DNA from: Ricordea florida
Taxonomy: Eukaryota; Cnidaria; Anthozoa; Corallimorpharia; Ricordeidae
Assembly (NCBI GenBank): GCA_949710005.1
Contig: OX453282.1
Span: 6,874,465-6,938,464 of the forward strand
Length of the DNA: 64,000 nucleotides
Direction of reading: 5' to 3'
In this document: one piece after another, positions 7,337 to 15,789 of the stretch
Numbering within the stretch: the first letter of the stretch is position 1
Layout of the letters: each line of letters starts with the position of its first letter
The notes under the pieces: model-generated
Told to the model about the DNA's origin: nothing
The model's input: the letters and a program-made list of their open reading frames with translations, nothing else
Database searches by the model: none
Made by a program: the position numbers and the translations under genes

Positions 7337-8383
7337 ATGAACAACGTCTCAAAAATATCAGCTACGCCGACCCCGCTCTTCGATCGGACGAAGTCCTCCC
7401 CAGCGGAGCTGGAGCGGATATATTATTCAACTGAAGGATATTGGAAAGGATATTCCGCAATTCCTAAATTAGCTGAGAAGGCAAGAGTAAGTGAAAATGA
7501 GGCAAGACGGTGGTTAGAGAAACAAGCAATATGGCAAATCTATCTTCCTGCACCAAAGTATATACCTAGACCGCACTGGACTGTGGATAAACCCAATCAG
7601 ATTCACCAAGCAGATTTATTATTTTTACCGCATGATAAAGTCGGAAGAAAAACATATAAATATGCGTTAGTTGTGGTTGATATCGCCTCGAGATATAAAG
7701 ATGCGGCGCCATTAACCTCAAAAGAAAGTCGAGAGATATCAGAAGCTTTTGAGAAAATATATTCTAGAAGATTGAAATATCCAAAAACATTAATGGTTGA
7801 TCCTGGAAAAGAATTTATGGGTGAAGTTAGTAAACTCATGAATTACCATAATGTGAGGATGCAAAGAAGTGAAGCTGGTAATCATAGAGCCCAAGCATTT
7901 GTGGAAAACGCAAATAGAATATTGGGCGAGCGATTATTTAGTCATCAATATGCGCAAGAAATGGTTAGTGATAAACGATCGCGTGTATGGGTGAAAAGAT
8001 TACCAGCTATTCTAAAAACTTTGAATAATACGCCAACTAGAATAACTGGTAAAGAACCTGATAAGGCTATAAAAATGAAAGAGGTTGATATAGAAACCAA
8101 AAGATATCATCGAGTTGTTGGTCTTGATGAGGTAAGATTATCTCCTTATGTAAAAGTTAGATATCTATTATCTCCTGGCGAACTTGAAGGCGGTGAAAAA
8201 AGACGAGCCACTGATCCTATTTGGAGTATTAAAGTTTATGATATTACACGTAGCGTCGTTTCACCTAATCAGCCAGTTTTGTATTATTTAGTAGATGGAC
8301 CAAGGCGGGGGTTTGTAAGGGAAGAATTACAGGTTATACCCTATGATACAGAACTTCCTCCTGATTCTGTTTTAGTTCGATAA
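7337..8383 (+). CDS. Retroviral-type (rve) DDE integrase, element A
   Basis: It is predicted to insert the element into host DNA. The catalytic triad is visible as D93 (HQADLLF), D155 (MVDPGKEF) and E190 (AFVENANR), a D-61-D-34-E spacing matching the rve fold. The first 75 residues are a helical, probably HTH-type domain (LAEKARVSENEARRWLEKQ) without an HHCC zinc finger. The C-terminal 90 residues look like an SH3-type DNA-binding domain. This is the only plus-strand gene of the element; its last 43 bases overlap the end of the polymerase gene on the other strand. The first 25 codons contain a short GC-rich insertion absent from element B. Confidence 0.9.
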   Translation: MNNVSKISATPTPLFDRTKSSPAELERIYYSTEGYWKGYSAIPKLAEKARVSENEARRWLEKQAIWQIYLPAPKYIPRPHWTVDKPNQIHQADLLFLPHDKVGRKTYKYALVVVDIASRYKDAAPLTSKESREISEAFEKIYSRRLKYPKTLMVDPGKEFMGEVSKLMNYHNVRMQRSEAGNHRAQAFVENANRILGERLFSHQYAQEMVSDKRSRVWVKRLPAILKTLNNTPTRITGKEPDKAIKMKEVDIETKRYHRVVGLDEVRLSPYVKVRYLLSPGELEGGEKRRATDPIWSIKVYDITRSVVSPNQPVLYYLVDGPRRGFVREELQVIPYDTELPPDSVLVR

Positions 8384-11300
8384 TGTCCAATAGCTAAAGT
8401 ATGTATTCCATCTTCGCAAATTATTCTCTTATCATCATTAGCGGATAATGCGATTTTATTAACAGTTTCAGAATAAACGTTGTGTAATCGGCTTCTAATT
8501 ATATTCATCTCTCTCATTTGCGGTTTTCTAGTTTTTAGGCAAACATTATAATCATTATGTGTTATTGTATTTTTTACAACTGATTGCTTAATTCCTTTAT
8601 CCTTATTTATCTCTTTATTTTTATCTGTTAATATTGAGTATAACTTAGACCTTAAACCCGTAAATTCTTTTATCGGAATTCCGCCCATTTCATCTTTGAA
8701 CTTTCCTATTACTTTTTTGTTTACAAGCTCAATTCTAGAAGGATGATCCTTAGGATAATTACTAGTATCAAACTTTTCTCTAACATCGGGGCTAATATCT
8801 TTGTAAAAATCAAGAGTTTCTATTTCATATACGAGTGAATCAGTATCTGTCATAAGTAATTTAACCTTATCCCCATATTTCCTTTTAATATAATTATAAT
8901 GAAAATCGTACATTACTTTTTTACTTAAATCTAGAATACACATACCCAAGTAAACGGGCTTATTAAATTTTATCCTTTTTCTTTTCATATGAATAGCCGC
9001 TAGATTTTTAGAAAAGATGGTGCGGTGTTGATAGTTGGGTTGTTTTATTAGTTTTCTAGCTTCTTTTTTATTTGTAACTAATCTAATGTCAACCCTTTTT
9101 CTAATATTTTCCATTGTTTTACCAAACACGGCGTTATTCATTAGCTTGAAAAAGTCCTTTTCAAAATCATTCTTTGCTTCGGCTCTTAGTTTGGTATTAA
9201 AATCAATGTAAGGTTTTAACCATTTTGACTCTTCAAATTTAATACCCCTATGAATCTTTGTTATTTTTAATCCTAAACTTTCATATTCTTTCAAAGTTTC
9301 ACGATGAACAACATACTTTTCCTTGTTGTTTAAGTTTGGGATTAATTTTTCCACCTTATTAACAGTAAGTTTGTCGGGGGCTAGAGGATAATCATTATGT
9401 AAATCATGAAGATTTTCAGGATATTCTAGATCAACCTCAACTACGCATGAGATATCTCTCCAGTTTTCATATTCTTCCTCACGCATCCATTCAAAACCGT
9501 GAGTGGGCAGTGGTTCACTCATTCCCCCGCCATATAAGTTGTTTGCATCTTGATATGTGATATATATTGTTGGCTGATTTGGATCATATTCTTCTAAATA
9601 TGGATTATTAGCTTTAGCAAATCTTTTTGATATTTGAGATACACCCCCTCTAACGCCTTTCTCAAACATAAGTAACATATTATTATCAGTTAGCAACTCC
9701 AATTTCACTTTAGTATACTTTAATGCGGCGTCCCAAGCAAAACCGGGCAATGTATAATAGTGGGCGGGATCTAAACCATAATTCTTCATACAAGTATCCC
9801 TAAAATTCTCAAATACATCCATTAAAAATAGTGCGTCTGACAAAAGATAAAGATCATGGTATTCCCTCATTGTTTTCATATTAAAAGTTTTCCATACCTT
9901 TTTAGCATATTCATAATCATCTTTTGATATTTGTTTTCCGTTTAATTTTGAGTAAAATTCTTCTATTGGTGGAAGTTGGGTTTCGTTTAATTTATCAAGG
10001 CTGTCAAAATAATCATATGGGAATACTCCTTTCCTCAACATTAAATACATCTTATCTCCAAATACTTTTTTCGTTTCTTCTAATCTATCGTCACTTGGTG
10101 AAAGACATCTACTTTCAACTAACAAACAATTCTTACATTTTTCACACCTACCAATACCTTTATACTGAATAATTTTTCCATCTTTTATATATCTCTTAGT
10201 ACAATCTCCTGGTTTACACGCTTCGCATTTTCCGCATTTTGTAAGATTGGCGACTAATTTATCAATACTTGTTGACATAAATTTAAATGAATCAATGAAT
10301 CTAATATCCAGCTTATCTTCTTTTTCCTCTCCTTTTTTATTAATATATTTACCAAGCACAATTTGTTTTGTGAAAGAAATATATTTTTCCTCATTATTAG
10401 GTATGCAGTCTACTTTACCTTTTGTTAAACCAATATTCTTAATAAAAAGATGTGAGTCATATCCTGATAGATTGTGAAAAATGATTGGTATGAATTTTTT
10501 ATTCTTATAATTTAAATTACAATCACTGTGTGCGGCTCCTCTATACTTTCCAGTATAATGGCAGTGATCTTTTACCTTATCTTTTTCTAATAATTCTTCT
10601 TCACATATATGGCAAATTTTGGCTTTTTCGTGTTCGTATTTTTCTCTTTGTGTCAACCAATTCATTTTCTTATTTGGCTTAATTTTTTCGCAAATTTCTC
10701 TAATATCCTTTTCCAATTCAACCATGAATATTTTTCCCACATCTTCATCTGAAGATTTAGCAGTATATCGTCTAATAACGGGTTCATAACTTTCATCAAA
10801 AAACTTTATTATATAACAGAAACCGGTCGGTTTATGATTTGCATATTTATTTGTAAAACTTTTACTTTTGTCTGGCGAGCAAGTATCTATTGATTCTCCG
10901 CAACACTCGAAATCGCCGTATACAACAAATGGTACTTTCATTTTTTTGTAAAAATTAATAAATTTAAGATAAATAGGTTTTCCGTCTTTATCCCTTGGCA
11001 TTTCGCCCCTAACAGCTTCATGTTCTTTACAATATTCTAGATGCTTTTGCAATGTTTCCTCTTTATGCGTGTGATAAAGGCATCTAGGGCAGAGGAAAAT
11101 CCTTTCTTTATGTTTGGTGGTGTGTGAAACTGCCAACCTGCAAATATTCTTTATCCAACAATAGTGATTTGTTTCACCGTTTGATATTAGAAGTAAGTTT
11201 ATTAAAAGTCCTTTTTCTTTATCACTTATTCTTAGAGGGTATAATTCCTCATTATCATATCCATAGACATTAATCCTGTAGTATAGGTTTTGTTTCTCAA

Positions 11301-12828
11301 ACTTATCAATATCTACCCATTTAGCAGGAAATTCTATTCCTTTCCAGTTAAAAATTTTAGAGTTTTCTATTAATTCTCTATTTACTCTTTGTGGATTTTT
11401 CTCTCTTTGAAACACCGCTTCTGTTACGGACCACTTAAAACATTCATTATCATTCTCATTCTTGAGGTTTATAATCGCTCCTTTGTTCGCTAATTTTTCT
11501 GGTAGGGGGATATAACTACTTCCTGAAATTGGCTCAAACGGATCAATTTTTATGTCAAAATATTTTACTCCATTAAATTTCCAGCCACTTCCATTATTCG
11601 TAAAATTTGCAAAAAGTTCGAGTAAATATTTAGTCATCGTGTCAAATAATCCGGATAAATCTGTTGATTCTGTTACAACCACTGGTTTTTCGCTATGAAA
11701 AAATGGTTCTGCCCAGGCGAATATTTTATTAAATAGGTTGCCATTATTCCAATCAATCTTTACAAATTTGCAGACAAAAGTAAATTTCAGCTTTATCGGT
11801 TTCTTTTGCTTATTAATTAAGTCAATAACTTTCTGTTTTATTTCTCTAATAAATGTTAATTCATCTAATCCTAATTCGACGATATGTTCTGGGTGTAAAT
11901 ATGCAAGATCTTTAAAAAATAAACTATCAGTTTTATATGGTTTTCCATGTATTCTATATGTTTTCAGATATCCATCGAGCGCTGTTTCTTGTTCTACGGG
12001 TGTAAAATCTTCAACATGTTCTTGATTAGTCGACTCATCTTTTGCAGCGGATTTTGTTGCTTTAGGAGTAGATTTTTTTTCATTTTTCCTTTTTCTTAGT
12101 GCAGGAATTGGTTTTATGATTTTCTTATTTGCTAGATTTTTTAAAGATTCATAAAACTTTTTTCTATCTTCCACTTTGTAGTTTTTAATTATATTCCTTT
12201 GGTTTTTATTAGAACCTTTTTTATTAGTTGTAATTGCAACCTCTTCATAAAAATTTTTTCTATCTTCCACTTTGTAGTTTTTGAATATTTTTTTAGCGGC
12301 GGGTTTTTTAGAATGATTGATATCCTTTGCCACTTCAAAAAACTTTATTTTTTCCACCACTTTTGATTTTTTGGAGGGGATATTTTTTCTAGGGGTTGGT
12401 AAAAGTATTTCCTTCTTTTTTGGAATATCTTTATTTTCATTTTTGATTAAAGTTTGTGTGCGGATGGGCGGTGGTGTGCCCGGCCTAAATCGATCTGGAG
12501 AACCGGGTGGTGTTTCTGGAATAAATACATCAGATAAATCTTGAGATTTGCTTGGCTGCGGGGTTGGTAAATTTTCTTGAGGAGGAGGGGGAAGCGGAAT
12601 TGGTAGAGGAGTATTCTGTTCGGGTCTGTATGGTGTTTCATTTAATGATTCACTAATTTCCCGAATATTATCAATGATTTCTTGAACATTATTAACTATT
12701 TCGGGAATATTAATCAAAAATTCGATGCGTTTCGCTTTAGTATTATAATATGACTTTCTTGGTGGGTTATACCAGTAGACCAATTTTTTCAATTGCTCTG
12801 CTTTTAATCCATTTAACTGTTGTTCCAT
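8341..12828 (-). CDS. Protein-primed family B DNA polymerase, element A
   Basis: This 1,495-residue protein would replicate the element. In order: a SAP/HeH-like N terminus (about 4-40), a Pro-rich linker (about 60-125), an internal duplication of the NYKVEDRK motif (about 183-230), a C2H2-type finger (about 579-602), exonuclease motif I with GDFE (about 638), a Cys/His endonuclease VII-like module DHCHYTGKYRGAAH (about 737-775), exonuclease motif II HNLSGYDSH (about 784), a second Cys-rich cluster, exonuclease III YHDLYLLSD (about 987), motif A DANNLYG (about 1092), motif B LMNNAVFGKT (about 1225) and motif C DTDS (about 1327). All catalytic motifs are intact. The long N-terminal extension is typical of Polinton polymerases. 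Confidence 0.95.
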   Translation of the reverse strand: MEQQLNGLKAEQLKKLVYWYNPPRKSYYNTKAKRIEFLINIPEIVNNVQEIIDNIREISESLNETPYRPEQNTPLPIPLPPPPQENLPTPQPSKSQDLSDVFIPETPPGSPDRFRPGTPPPIRTQTLIKNENKDIPKKKEILLPTPRKNIPSKKSKVVEKIKFFEVAKDINHSKKPAAKKIFKNYKVEDRKNFYEEVAITTNKKGSNKNQRNIIKNYKVEDRKKFYESLKNLANKKIIKPIPALRKRKNEKKSTPKATKSAAKDESTNQEHVEDFTPVEQETALDGYLKTYRIHGKPYKTDSLFFKDLAYLHPEHIVELGLDELTFIREIKQKVIDLINKQKKPIKLKFTFVCKFVKIDWNNGNLFNKIFAWAEPFFHSEKPVVVTESTDLSGLFDTMTKYLLELFANFTNNGSGWKFNGVKYFDIKIDPFEPISGSSYIPLPEKLANKGAIINLKNENDNECFKWSVTEAVFQREKNPQRVNRELIENSKIFNWKGIEFPAKWVDIDKFEKQNLYYRINVYGYDNEELYPLRISDKEKGLLINLLLISNGETNHYCWIKNICRLAVSHTTKHKERIFLCPRCLYHTHKEETLQKHLEYCKEHEAVRGEMPRDKDGKPIYLKFINFYKKMKVPFVVYGDFECCGESIDTCSPDKSKSFTNKYANHKPTGFCYIIKFFDESYEPVIRRYTAKSSDEDVGKIFMVELEKDIREICEKIKPNKKMNWLTQREKYEHEKAKICHICEEELLEKDKVKDHCHYTGKYRGAAHSDCNLNYKNKKFIPIIFHNLSGYDSHLFIKNIGLTKGKVDCIPNNEEKYISFTKQIVLGKYINKKGEEKEDKLDIRFIDSFKFMSTSIDKLVANLTKCGKCEACKPGDCTKRYIKDGKIIQYKGIGRCEKCKNCLLVESRCLSPSDDRLEETKKVFGDKMYLMLRKGVFPYDYFDSLDKLNETQLPPIEEFYSKLNGKQISKDDYEYAKKVWKTFNMKTMREYHDLYLLSDALFLMDVFENFRDTCMKNYGLDPAHYYTLPGFAWDAALKYTKVKLELLTDNNMLLMFEKGVRGGVSQISKRFAKANNPYLEEYDPNQPTIYITYQDANNLYGGGMSEPLPTHGFEWMREEEYENWRDISCVVEVDLEYPENLHDLHNDYPLAPDKLTVNKVEKLIPNLNNKEKYVVHRETLKEYESLGLKITKIHRGIKFEESKWLKPYIDFNTKLRAEAKNDFEKDFFKLMNNAVFGKTMENIRKRVDIRLVTNKKEARKLIKQPNYQHRTIFSKNLAAIHMKRKRIKFNKPVYLGMCILDLSKKVMYDFHYNYIKRKYGDKVKLLMTDTDSLVYEIETLDFYKDISPDVREKFDTSNYPKDHPSRIELVNKKVIGKFKDEMGGIPIKEFTGLRSKLYSILTDKNKEINKDKGIKQSVVKNTITHNDYNVCLKTRKPQMREMNIIRSRLHNVYSETVNKIALSANDDKRIICEDGIHTLAIGHYRTKTESGGSSVS

Positions 12829-12920
12829 TTACAATATTTTCTTTTGTTTTTAAATAGGAATTAAAAATTATTTTTTTGTGCTGGTTCCATTCTCCTTGAA
12901 AAATTTTGTGTCGGTAAGTC

Positions 12921-13183
12921 ATCTCCAGATTCGGTGGTCTTTGCAGAGACTTGGCCAGCCAAGGATGGATTCGCCCTCCGCTCGCGTTGCTCGCTCCGCC
13001 TGTCGGCCCCTCTTGACGAGGTGGGCTTGGCCGAAACTTTGCAGAGACTTGCTATCTCCAGATTCGGTGGTCTTTGCAGAGACTTGGCCAGCCAAGGATG
13101 GATTCGCCCTCCGCTCGCGTTGCTCGCTCCGCCTGTCGGCCCCTCTTGACGAGGTGGGCTTGGCCGAAACTTTGCAGAGACTT
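12921..13183. repeat. GC-rich 133-bp unit in tandem (two copies)
   Basis: The sequence from 12921 is repeated with a period of 133 bp from 13054, almost without change, ending near 13183. Each unit contains CTTGGCCAGCCAAGG, a CpG-rich core with GCCTGTCGGCCCCTCTTG, and the terminal string CTTTGCAGAGACTT. Base composition is strikingly unlike the AT-rich element genes on both sides. A related single copy occurs at about 20393-20508. The ends show only weak inverted similarity (TTGGCCAGCC versus TCGGCCAAGCC in reverse), so a MITE-like origin is possible but not shown. The small ORFs across it are composition artefacts. Confidence 0.8.
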
Positions 13184-13189
13184 ATTAAA

Positions 13190-13310
13190 TCTTTTGTGCT
13201 GGCTCGCACAATTTTAGTAATATTTTTTATTTTTATTAATTTGTGCTGGTTCCCCTCGCAATTTTTGTAATATTTTTTTATTTTTAATAAATTGTGCTGG
13301 TTCCCCCATA
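13190..13310. repeat. Short tandem repeat of about 52 bp at the element B junction
   Basis: Units beginning TTGTGCTGG(T/C)TC and ending in a T-rich ATTTTTTTATTTTTAATAAA tract recur about two and a half times; a further TTTTGTGCTGGTTCC copy lies at about 12877. The last unit runs into the 3' end of the element B capsid gene, marking the junction where homology to element A stops. The GCTGGTTCCC core may be a recombination or insertion scar; no function is evident. Confidence 0.6.
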
Positions 13311-14537
13311 TTCACAACTACTATTCATAATCTCCAGCATTGCGTCGGCTACGACAAACATATGGCAAGTTATGGTTCCAGTTCCACCTTGTTTCCTCTT
13401 AATTTCTATTTTTACACCATCATGAGTATTATTTAGAGCAAGTCCGCCGCCGTGAATACCATTATCTGGATGAGTTCTAGTATCAACCCAAAGAGCAAAC
13501 TTATCCGCGTAAAATTCTTTTTCTTTCAATGAAATTTGTAAACCATCATCCCGACGGAATCTTTTCTTCACGGATTCCCAAAGATCGGATGGAATCATTC
13601 CCCTGGAGTATATTCTATTTGGAACGCCATCAACATCAATTTCTACAGAAGATATACCAGGATTATAAAAATTTTCAGAATCCCTTGCTCCCGCAACTTG
13701 GGGTGTAAAAAACAAAAACAATATTCCTGTCATTGATCTTCTCGGCAAATTAATATGCTGATTAATAACGCCATCTCCGGCAATGGTAAATGTAAAAGTT
13801 TTGTGCAAAGTAACATTTTCATAAAAGAATCCTTTACCAACTTGATAAGTTGCTTGGGCCTCCCGGGCCAAGGACTCACTAGAAATTGAAGAATATTCTA
13901 ATTCTAAGTTTTTGATTGCATATGAGGGCGCTTTAGTTGTGTCAGAATAAATTACAATATTATTTATCTGCGCAAGAGTAAGTTCAAATATAAGATGATT
14001 TTCCAATGCTTTTGGGTAAAAAACTCCATGGTCATTTAGAATAGGATGGTTTAATGGTATTCTATACTTTGTTCCATGTACATTGGCGAGAGTAACTTCC
14101 TTTACGTCTTGTGTTTTTTTATCTCCCGCTTTTGTTCTAAGTTTTCTCATATTTTCGGAAGAAATACCTTGTTTTAATCTATCTTCGCGCTCTTCTTCGG
14201 TTAAGAATAAATCATGATAAGTTTGAAATAAATCATATCTTTGAGTATCTTGCAATGTTTCTCCCCCAAAAAGAACTTTCATTCTGGAAACAAGATTGCG
14301 CCCTAAATTATTCACAACTGTATTATTAGCATGACCCTCAACATCCAAATCAAATAGAAGAGATACGCTTCCGGGAACAATCACCAAATTCTCTGCTAGT
14401 TTTGGAATATTTATGTATAATGTTTCTCCAGGGCTAGCTGAGGATGGATTTAGAGTAATTCTATTTAGGGTTGATTCTGCTTTCAAGCCAAAGGGTTCTT
14501 TGGGAATTCTATTTGGGTTAATTTTTTCAGACGTCAT
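13284..14537 (-). CDS. Probable major capsid protein, element B copy
   Basis: The 417-residue protein is nearly identical to the element A capsid candidate through the NSS near residue 405, then its last nine residues (CEYGGTSTIY-like tail) are unrelated to the A version and are encoded by the flanking tandem repeat. The original C terminus has therefore been replaced by junction sequence. The remaining differences are mostly conservative or in loops (for example the stretch near residues 127-150). Start context and the upstream TATA-like motif are the same as in element A. Whether the altered tail allows assembly cannot be judged from sequence. Confidence 0.62.
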   Translation of the reverse strand: MTSEKINPNRIPKEPFGLKAESTLNRITLNPSSASPGETLYINIPKLAENLVIVPGSVSLLFDLDVEGHANNTVVNNLGRNLVSRMKVLFGGETLQDTQRYDLFQTYHDLFLTEEEREDRLKQGISSENMRKLRTKAGDKKTQDVKEVTLANVHGTKYRIPLNHPILNDHGVFYPKALENHLIFELTLAQINNIVIYSDTTKAPSYAIKNLELEYSSISSESLAREAQATYQVGKGFFYENVTLHKTFTFTIAGDGVINQHINLPRRSMTGILFLFFTPQVAGARDSENFYNPGISSVEIDVDGVPNRIYSRGMIPSDLWESVKKRFRRDDGLQISLKEKEFYADKFALWVDTRTHPDNGIHGGGLALNNTHDGVKIEIKRKQGGTGTITCHMFVVADAMLEIMNSSCEYGGTSTIY

Positions 14538-14778
14538 TGTAAATTTATAAGATACTTTGGTTAACCTTTAAACCTTTTCTAACTTGGAAATATGTTTTAA
14601 TAAACCTTCTCTCGCTTCGGGAATTAAAATCATAATATTAAAAATTTGATCGCCGTCTTCCATATATATAATTTTTTTCCTAATAATTTTTTTCATAATG
14701 TTGATTTGGTATTCGGTAAATTTTATTTCTTCTTCCTCCTCAACCATTTCAATTTATAAGATACTTGTTTATTTTTAA
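14535..14778. promoter_or_regulatory. Divergent promoter region, element B
   Basis: Two copies of ATTTATAAGATACTT, at about 14543-14557 and 14752-14766, occupy the same places relative to capsid, small gene and integrase as in element A. The intervening sequence encodes the small gene. Promoter role is inferred from position and conservation only. Confidence 0.4.
14568..14747 (-). CDS. Conserved small gene, element B copy (59 codons)
   Basis: It matches the 56-codon gene of element A: start MVEEEEEIKFTEYQINIMKK, shared MEDGDQI and EGLLKHISKLEKV. The copy carries three extra in-frame Glu codons near its start. Other differences (for example Leu/Phe and Leu/Met in the middle) keep the frame and character of the protein. 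Frame-preserving indels and the conserved stop 30 bases before the capsid start argue for coding function. Confidence 0.65.
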   Translation of the reverse strand: MVEEEEEIKFTEYQINIMKKIIRKKIIYMEDGDQIFNIMILIPEAREGLLKHISKLEKV

Positions 14779-15789
14779 ATGATGACAAAAATATCGGCTT
14801 CGCCGGCACCGCTCCTTGAGCGGATATATTATTCAGCCGAAGGGTATTGGAAAGGATATTCTGCAATTCCTAAATTAGCTGAGAAGGCTAGAGTAAGTGA
14901 AAATGATGCAAAACAATGGTTGCAGAAACAAGCAATATGGCAAATCTATCTTCCTGCTCCAAAGTATATTCCAAGACCGCACTGGACAGTGGATAAACCC
15001 AATCAGATTCACCAAGCAGATTTATTATTTTTACCGCACGATAAAGTCGGAAGAAAAACATATAAATACGCGTTAGTTGTGGTTGATATCGCCTCGCGAT
15101 ATAAAGATGCTGAAGCATTAACCTCAAAAGAAAGTCGAGAGATAACAGAAGCTTTTGAGAAAATATATTCCAGAAGATTGAAATACCCAAAAACATTAAT
15201 GGTTGATCCTGGGAAAGAATTTATGGGAGAAGTCAGTAAACTCATGAATTACCATAATGTGAGAATGCAAAGAAGTGAAGCTGGTAATCATAGAGCTCAG
15301 GCATTTGTGGAAAACGCAAACAGAATATTAGGAGAAAAATTATTTAGTCATCAATATGCTCAGGAAATGATTAGTGATGATCGATCGCGTGTATGGGTGA
15401 AAAGATTACCAGCTATTCTAAAAACTTTGAATAATACGAAAAAGAGAATAACCGGTAAAGAGCCCGATGAGGCTATAAAACTGAAAGAGGTAGATATTGA
15501 GCCTAAAAATTACCAACGCGCGGTGGGGCTTGATGAGGTTAGATTGCCGCCGATTGTTAAAGTTAGATATTTATTATCACCGGGCGAACTTGAAGGTGGA
15601 GAAAGAAGGCGGGCTACTGATCCTATTTGGAGTATCAAAGTTTATGATATCTCCAGAAGTGTTATTTCGGCAAATCAGCCAGTTTTATATTATTTAATTG
15701 ATGGCCCGCGGCGAGGATTTGTAAGGGAAGAATTACAGGTTGTTCCTTATGATACACAATTACCCCCTGATTCTGTTTTGGTAAGATAA
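14779..15789 (+). CDS. Retroviral-type (rve) DDE integrase, element B
   Basis: The 336-residue protein is about 90 percent identical to the element A integrase. Catalytic residues are D81, D143 and E178 with the same spacing. The N terminus is 12 residues shorter because the GC-rich stretch of element A is absent; a shorter GC-rich run with a CGCTCCTTGAGCG hairpin is present instead. The last 43 bases overlap the polymerase gene on the opposite strand, as in element A. No disabling change is visible. Confidence 0.9.
   Translation: MMTKISASPAPLLERIYYSAEGYWKGYSAIPKLAEKARVSENDAKQWLQKQAIWQIYLPAPKYIPRPHWTVDKPNQIHQADLLFLPHDKVGRKTYKYALVVVDIASRYKDAEALTSKESREITEAFEKIYSRRLKYPKTLMVDPGKEFMGEVSKLMNYHNVRMQRSEAGNHRAQAFVENANRILGEKLFSHQYAQEMISDDRSRVWVKRLPAILKTLNNTKKRITGKEPDEAIKLKEVDIEPKNYQRAVGLDEVRLPPIVKVRYLLSPGELEGGERRRATDPIWSIKVYDISRSVISANQPVLYYLIDGPRRGFVREELQVVPYDTQLPPDSVLVR

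Larger units (their letters stand above)
1..13283. mobile_element. Polinton/Maverick-like element A, left end outside window
   Basis: The combination of a protein-primed family B DNA polymerase, an rve-family integrase, an A32-type packaging ATPase and a probable double-jelly-roll capsid protein is the hallmark set of Polintons/Mavericks and their adintovirus relatives. All genes except the integrase lie on the minus strand, tightly packed with gaps of about 15-50 bases or 1-base overlap. No adenain-type cysteine protease is visible; it may lie beyond the left edge. Neither terminal inverted repeat nor target-site duplication can be identified: the left end is outside the window and the right end is only inferred to lie just after the polymerase start, near 12.84-13.28 kb. 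All visible element A reading frames are open, so the insertion looks young or maintained. Confidence 0.85.

Noticed and set aside
12878..13270. ORFs across the GC-rich junction on both strands
   Set aside because: They repeat the same peptide twice because of the 133-bp tandem repeat and have no conservation beyond it.
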